The notes below the pieces were generated by a model. The model was not told where the DNA came from. It saw only the letters and a program-made list of their open reading frames with translations, and did not search any database. The translations under genes were made by a program, and so were the position numbers. From Candidatus Cloacimonadota bacterium (lineage in GTDB: Bacteria; Cloacimonadota; Cloacimonadia; Cloacimonadales; TCS61): 9,856 bases of DNA. This document shows, piece after piece, positions 6,851 through 9,856 of the stretch; position 1 is the first letter of the stretch; each line of letters begins with the position of its first letter. Where the stretch lies: positions 1 to 9,856 of the forward strand of contig JAUVIJ010000053.1 in assembly GCA_030592835.1 (NCBI GenBank), in the 5' to 3' direction.

Positions 6851-6879
6851 TTGACTTTGGAGATATATACTTGAGAATG
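6851..6879 (+). promoter_or_regulatory. possible promoter of buk
   Basis: TTGACT (6851-6856) is followed by GAGAAT at 6873-6878 (16-base spacer, 4 of 6 matches to TATAAT). A start near 6885 would leave a leader of about 20 bases carrying the GGGAGA ribosome binding site at 6895-6900, 5 bases before the ATG. A TATACT at 6866-6871 looks better as a -10 but has no -35 at a proper distance. Confidence 0.4.
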
Positions 6880-6905
6880 GAGAAAGAATTTTTCGGGAGA
6901 AATTT

Positions 6906-7982
6906 ATGGATTATAGAGTTCTGGCAATAAACCCGGGGTCTACGTCGACCAAAATTGCAGTATATGATGATCTGCAGCCGGTTTTTTCTCTTACTCTTCG
7001 TCATGATGCGGAAAAGATATCTTCTTTCCCGGAGATTATCGAACAGTTTGAATTCAGAAAGGGCTTTGTATTATCGGCTCTGGCGGAGAATAAGATCGAA
7101 CTTGAATCCCTGAAAGCTGTAGTCGGTAGGGGAGGTCTTGTTAAAGCAGTATCTTCGGGAACGTATTTGGTGAATGATGCCATGTTATCAGATCTGAAGA
7201 ATCCCCAACTCTGGGGCAGGATCCATGCATCCAATCTGGGAGCTTTCATTGCCAGATCCATTGCTGATGAAATTGATATTCCTGCCTATATCGTCGATCC
7301 TGTAACGGTAGATGAATTCGAGGATATCGCCAGGATTTCGGGTTGTCCTCAGATCACCAGAAAATCTCTATCTCATGCCCTGAATTTGAGATACTGTGGT
7401 ATCATAACGGCATCAAAATATGGGAAGGAGTTCAATAACTGTAATCTCATCGGGGCTCATCTCGGTGGAGGTATCAGTATAGCTGCAATTAAAAAGGGAA
7501 GGATCGTTGATGTGAATAATGCTATGCTGGGTATGGGACCTTTTTCTCCCCAGAGAGTCGGTGCTTTACCGATAGGTGATCTTCTACAAATGGCCTTTTC
7601 GGAGAAATATACTTATTCCGAAATGAAGAAAATGTTTGTTAGACAAGGTGGATTGATCTCATATTTAGGAACTGATGATTGTGAGGAAATATTCAACAGG
7701 ATCAAAAATGGTGATGATCATGCTCGGCTTGTATTTGATGCTATGTGCTATCAGATAAGTAAAGAAATTGGAGCTTGTGCAACGGTTCTAAAAGGCGATG
7801 TCGATGCAATATTCCTCACCGGTGGGCTCGCTTACAACGAGTTTATTGTGGAGAATATAGTACGCAGGATAAAGTTCCTGGGAAAAATCAATATAATACC
7901 CGGCGAAAAGGAAATGGAAGCGCTTTGTCAGGGTGGGATCAGGGTCCTGAAAGGTATTGAAACAGCTAAAGAGTATATCTAA
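6906..7982 (+). CDS. buk: butyrate kinase
   Basis: This acetokinase-family (ASKHA fold) enzyme interconverts butyryl phosphate plus ADP with butyrate plus ATP. The 358-residue length fits the Buk family and is shorter than acetate kinase. Motifs: INPGSTSTK (8-16, phosphate-1), GRGG (74-77), SHALN (156-160), GAHLGGGIS (183-191, phosphate-2), GMGPFSPQRVGALPIG (209-224) with the catalytic-region R217, and GGLAYN (306-311, adenosine site). It may serve butyrate or branched-chain acyl phosphates in anaerobic amino-acid fermentation; the substrate cannot be told from sequence. No phosphate butyryltransferase or second kinase gene is in the window. The RBS GGGAGA lies 5 bases before the ATG. The stop overlaps the next start by one base (TAATG). 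Confidence 0.94.
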   Translation: MDYRVLAINPGSTSTKIAVYDDLQPVFSLTLRHDAEKISSFPEIIEQFEFRKGFVLSALAENKIELESLKAVVGRGGLVKAVSSGTYLVNDAMLSDLKNPQLWGRIHASNLGAFIARSIADEIDIPAYIVDPVTVDEFEDIARISGCPQITRKSLSHALNLRYCGIITASKYGKEFNNCNLIGAHLGGGISIAAIKKGRIVDVNNAMLGMGPFSPQRVGALPIGDLLQMAFSEKYTYSEMKKMFVRQGGLISYLGTDDCEEIFNRIKNGDDHARLVFDAMCYQISKEIGACATVLKGDVDAIFLTGGLAYNEFIVENIVRRIKFLGKINIIPGEKEMEALCQGGIRVLKGIETAKEYI

Positions 7983-9166
7983 TGTACCGTCTTGCTATTG
8001 CACTTTTCCTGGCTATTATCATTTTTGCCTGCAGTTCCGGTAAGAAGGAATCCGAATGGACAATACTGGTCTACATGGCGGCTGACAACAGCCTTAACGA
8101 AGCTGCAATCGATGATATAAATGAAATGGAAACTGCTGTTTTCTCAGAAGACATCAATATCATCATCCAGATCGATAGTAGAGAAGGAAATTTCTATAAT
8201 TTTTATCCCGGTGTACGAAGATACCGTCTAAAACAGGATGAAATTTGGAATAATGAGGAGATAGTTTCGGAACTGATATCCTCTCTCGGGGAACTTGATA
8301 CGGGTGATCCTTACCAACTGTCCTCCTTTGCCAACTGGGGATTCAGTAATTATCCCTCGCGAAAAAGAGCCTTGATCATCTGGTCACATGGTAATGGCTG
8401 GTATGATTTCTATAATAAATTCTGTCCTGACAATTTCAGCAATACTTCCATAAATATTCCGACCGGGGATTTCAAAATTGCATTGAGCAACATAAACTAT
8501 TCCCTAAATATTCTATTGCTGGACGCCTGCAATATGCAGACTCTGGAGGTTATCGATGAAGTTGATATCTACACGGATTATATCATTGCTTCCGAGGATA
8601 ATGTCTGTTCTGATGGTTTTCCCTATAGCGACATTTTTACTTTCTGGGAAGATTATTTAAACGTTGAACCCCTGTGTATCGATATTGTCGATACGTATGT
8701 TCGTTCCTATCAGCCTGGGGGAAGCCAATATACTCCCGGGCTGAATGTTTCGGTAACCGCCTCTTGTATTGATACGGAACTTTTTCCGAATCTGAAATCC
8801 ATGATCACTCAATTCTCTTCTGATTGGCAATCTCAGGCTACACAGTCATACTTCACGAACAGCAGAGATGAATGTCAGGTATTTAATGATCTGGATGCTG
8901 ATGTCGACATTAAAGAATTATTTACGTTGATACTGGAACAGAATCCTCCTGACACACTTGCTCTTTTCTGTTCTGAATTATTGGATAATATAAACGAAAT
9001 GTTCATTGCTCAGGAATTTCATAACTACCTTTCCGGGGATATCGGTACAGCTTCTATCTGGTACCCTGACGAAAATCAGACCTTTGATGATCTCCGGGTA
9101 CAATATGAGAATCTGGATTTTTCGGAGACCGGCTGGACAAATTTTTTATCTGCAATTTTCCATTAA
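7982..9166 (+). CDS. clostripain-family (C11) cysteine peptidase, lipoprotein
   Basis: This 394-residue protein starts with a short hydrophobic signal ending IIIFAC, a slightly unusual lipobox with C17 as the lipidation site, so it is probably anchored in the outer or inner membrane. The C11 core follows: WTILVYMAADNSL (26-38), then LIIWSHGNGW (131-140) with catalytic H136, then LLLDACNM (178-185) with catalytic C183, then ASEDNVCSDGFPY (203-215), and a C-terminal GTASIWYPD that fits the domain's later strands. C11 enzymes usually cut after Arg or Lys and many self-process; no activation loop is obvious here, and target specificity is unknown. It is translationally coupled to buk, which may mean peptide digestion feeding acyl-phosphate energy conservation, but this is inference. 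Translation stops at the first unit of an octamer repeat array. Confidence 0.9.
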   Translation: MYRLAIALFLAIIIFACSSGKKESEWTILVYMAADNSLNEAAIDDINEMETAVFSEDINIIIQIDSREGNFYNFYPGVRRYRLKQDEIWNNEEIVSELISSLGELDTGDPYQLSSFANWGFSNYPSRKRALIIWSHGNGWYDFYNKFCPDNFSNTSINIPTGDFKIALSNINYSLNILLLDACNMQTLEVIDEVDIYTDYIIASEDNVCSDGFPYSDIFTFWEDYLNVEPLCIDIVDTYVRSYQPGGSQYTPGLNVSVTASCIDTELFPNLKSMITQFSSDWQSQATQSYFTNSRDECQVFNDLDADVDIKELFTLILEQNPPDTLALFCSELLDNINEMFIAQEFHNYLSGDIGTASIWYPDENQTFDDLRVQYENLDFSETGWTNFLSAIFH

Positions 9167-9167
9167 A

Positions 9168-9255
9168 GTTAAAAAGTTAAAAAGTTGAAAAGTTGAAAAG
9201 TTGAAAGTTGAAAAAGTTTAGATTGTTAGAAGGTTAGATGTTTAGAGGTTTAGAA
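9168..9255. repeat. octamer-like tandem repeat array, about 11 degenerate units
   Basis: Units start with G at 9168, 9176, 9184, 9192, 9200, 9207, 9216, 9225, 9233, 9240 and 9248, giving steps of 7-9 bases. The first six read GTTAAAAA or GTTGAAAA; the later ones drift to GTTTAGA/GTTAGA. The array begins two bases after the C11 peptidase stop codon. It looks like a slippage-prone simple repeat that has diverged with distance. No protein is encoded. Confidence 0.85.
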
Positions 9256-9347
9256 ATTCTTCTCCAATTCAAGATGTACCTTTAGTTTCTGACTTCTGTT
9301 TTCTTTCTTATTACTTGTCACTCCTTACGAATTACTTTTCATTAAAG

Positions 9348-9599
9348 TTATCCACCATGAATAACAATCACGATTATGTCACAATTACAAGGGTTATTCC
9401 TCATTTTTCTAAATTATAATATATAAAGAGATATAGCTCCTAAGTGTTGTGGACAGGCTGTGGATAACTTGTGGATTCAGAATACTCATGTTGCTAGTTT
9501 GTTATTAATGCAGTAAGTTAAGAAGAATGAGCGCTAAATCCAAATTGTGAATAACCTGGTCTTCTTTTCCTGTTTGCAGGCAGTTAACGATGTGAAAAC
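9348..9599. promoter_or_regulatory. candidate replication origin (oriC-like): DnaA boxes plus AT-rich stretch
   Basis: DnaA-box-like nonamers, read on their own strand against TTATCCACA: TTATCCACC at 9348-9356 (+, 8/9); CTGTCCACA at 9448-9456 (-, 7/9); TTATCCACA at 9459-9467 (-, 9/9); GAATCCACA at 9470-9478 (-, 7/9); TTATTCACA at 9546-9554 (-, fits TTWTNCACA); GTTTTCACA at 9591-9599 (-, one off the relaxed consensus). The three at 9448-9478 start exactly 11 bp apart. Left of them lies an A/T-rich stretch (about 9405-9436) with TATAATATATAAA, a possible unwinding element. This layout is typical of bacterial oriC regions, although dnaA/dnaN are not in the window. A DnaA-titration or regulatory cluster is the alternative. 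Confidence 0.55.
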
Positions 9600-9628
9600 T
9601 TGACACAAATTCCCGGTATAAAACTATG
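9600..9628 (+). promoter_or_regulatory. promoter of the SRP RNA gene
   Basis: Perfect TTGACA at 9600-9605, then a 17-base spacer and ACTATG (9623-9628) as a weak -10; there is no TATAAT at standard distance. The predicted start, about 9634-9636, coincides with the start of conserved SRP RNA sequence, which supports the call. A DnaA-box-like site ends at 9599, directly against the -35. Confidence 0.55.
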
Positions 9629-9634
9629 CCGATT

Positions 9635-9856
9635 GTGTGCTAGGTGGGGAATTAGCGGACCCTTGTAACCCGCAATCCGCTATAGCGGGGCTGAATTCCT
9701 GCAGGAGAATACTGATTTCTCTTTTAAGAATAAATAAGTGGTGTTGAGAGTCAAGCCCAACGCAATTACATTCTGTGAACCTTGTCAGATCCGGAAGGAA
9801 GCAGCAATAAGCAGAACCTGTAATGTGCCGTCGGTCTACTTGATTTGAGCTGGCTG
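9635..9856 (+). ncRNA. ffs: signal recognition particle RNA (large bacterial form), 3' end cut by window
   Basis: SRP RNA scaffolds the Ffh GTPase for co-translational targeting of membrane and secreted proteins. The hallmark domain IV is at 9784-9805: GTCAGATCCGGAAGG then AAGCAGC, with the GGAA tetraloop at 9793-9796. The 3' part TGTGCCG (9824-9830) and AGCTGGC (9848-9854) matches the 4.5S RNA pattern. The 5' part carries an Alu-like domain: AGCGGA (9654-9659) can pair with TCCGCT (9676-9681), TGTAAC lies at 9664-9669, the palindrome CCGCTATAGCGG at 9677-9688, and GGGAATT (about 9647-9653) can pair with AATTCC (9694-9699). At least 220 nt long, it is the long form rather than the roughly 110-nt 4.5S type. 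One difference from E. coli is GATCC for GGTCC. The gene probably ends a little beyond the window. Confidence 0.92.

Larger units (their letters stand above)
9167..9634. other. 468-bp non-coding region between the C11 peptidase and SRP RNA genes
   Basis: No ORF in this stretch looks like a gene. From left to right it holds the octamer array, a low-complexity pyrimidine-rich part (about 9258-9340), a copy of CATTAAAGTTA at 9340-9350 identical to 9161-9171, DnaA-box-like sites, an A/T-rich stretch at about 9405-9436, and the SRP RNA promoter. No transfer RNA and no clear terminator for the buk/peptidase unit was seen. Confidence 0.8.

Noticed and set aside
6866..6871. TATACT as the buk -10 element
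   Set aside because: Good hexamer, but only 9 bases from TTGACT and with no other -35 at a usual distance.
9405..9447. DnaA-trio element
   Set aside because: Steps of three with a constant middle A could not be traced between the AT-rich stretch and the boxes.

Overview
The window looks like a chromosomal segment of a Gram-negative anaerobe from the Fibrobacteres-Chlorobi-Bacteroidetes side of the tree, possibly Candidatus Cloacimonadota. This is inference from gene content: a secreted multidomain protein ending in a FlgD-like Ig domain next to a PorV-like outer-membrane barrel, a butyrate kinase, a clostripain-family (C11) lipoprotein peptidase and a long, Alu-domain-type SRP RNA. No marker gene in the window fixes the lineage.

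Layout: (1) 1-222 is non-coding and repeat-rich, with a 28-bp tandem repeat fused to an 11-bp hairpin and a 14-bp imperfect inverted repeat. (2) 223-6667 is a tightly packed minus-strand operon. In transcription order it holds thymidine kinase (tdk), a YggT-family membrane protein, purine nucleoside phosphorylase, a DksA/TraR zinc-finger regulator, signal peptidase II (lspA), a 1004-aa secreted OB-fold/lamin-tail/Ig protein and a PorV-like barrel. Junctions are overlaps or gaps of about 11-14 bases, except the apparent 16-base dksA-lspA gap, which a frameshift explains. (3) 6668-6905 is a divergent promoter region. (4) 6906-9166 is a plus-strand pair, butyrate kinase (buk) and a C11 peptidase lipoprotein, overlapping by one base. 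(5) 9167-9634 is non-coding: an array of about 11 octamer-like units, then an AT-rich stretch and a cluster of DnaA-box-like sites. (6) From about 9635 to the end of the window is the SRP RNA gene, probably cut near its 3' end.

Functionally, the minus operon combines nucleoside salvage (thymidine kinase, purine nucleoside phosphorylase), a probable RNA-polymerase-binding regulator and envelope biogenesis or export (YggT, LspA, secreted protein, barrel). LspA would also be expected to mature the C11 lipoprotein encoded on the other side of the window.

The observations most worth checking are a one-base frameshift in the dksA-like gene that removes half of its zinc finger; the candidate replication origin at 9340-9600, with three DnaA-like boxes in exact 11-bp register beside an AT-rich stretch; and the secreted-protein/PorV-like pair, which suggests a type IX-like export unit. 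I did not find a convincing wholly new defence or mobile system.
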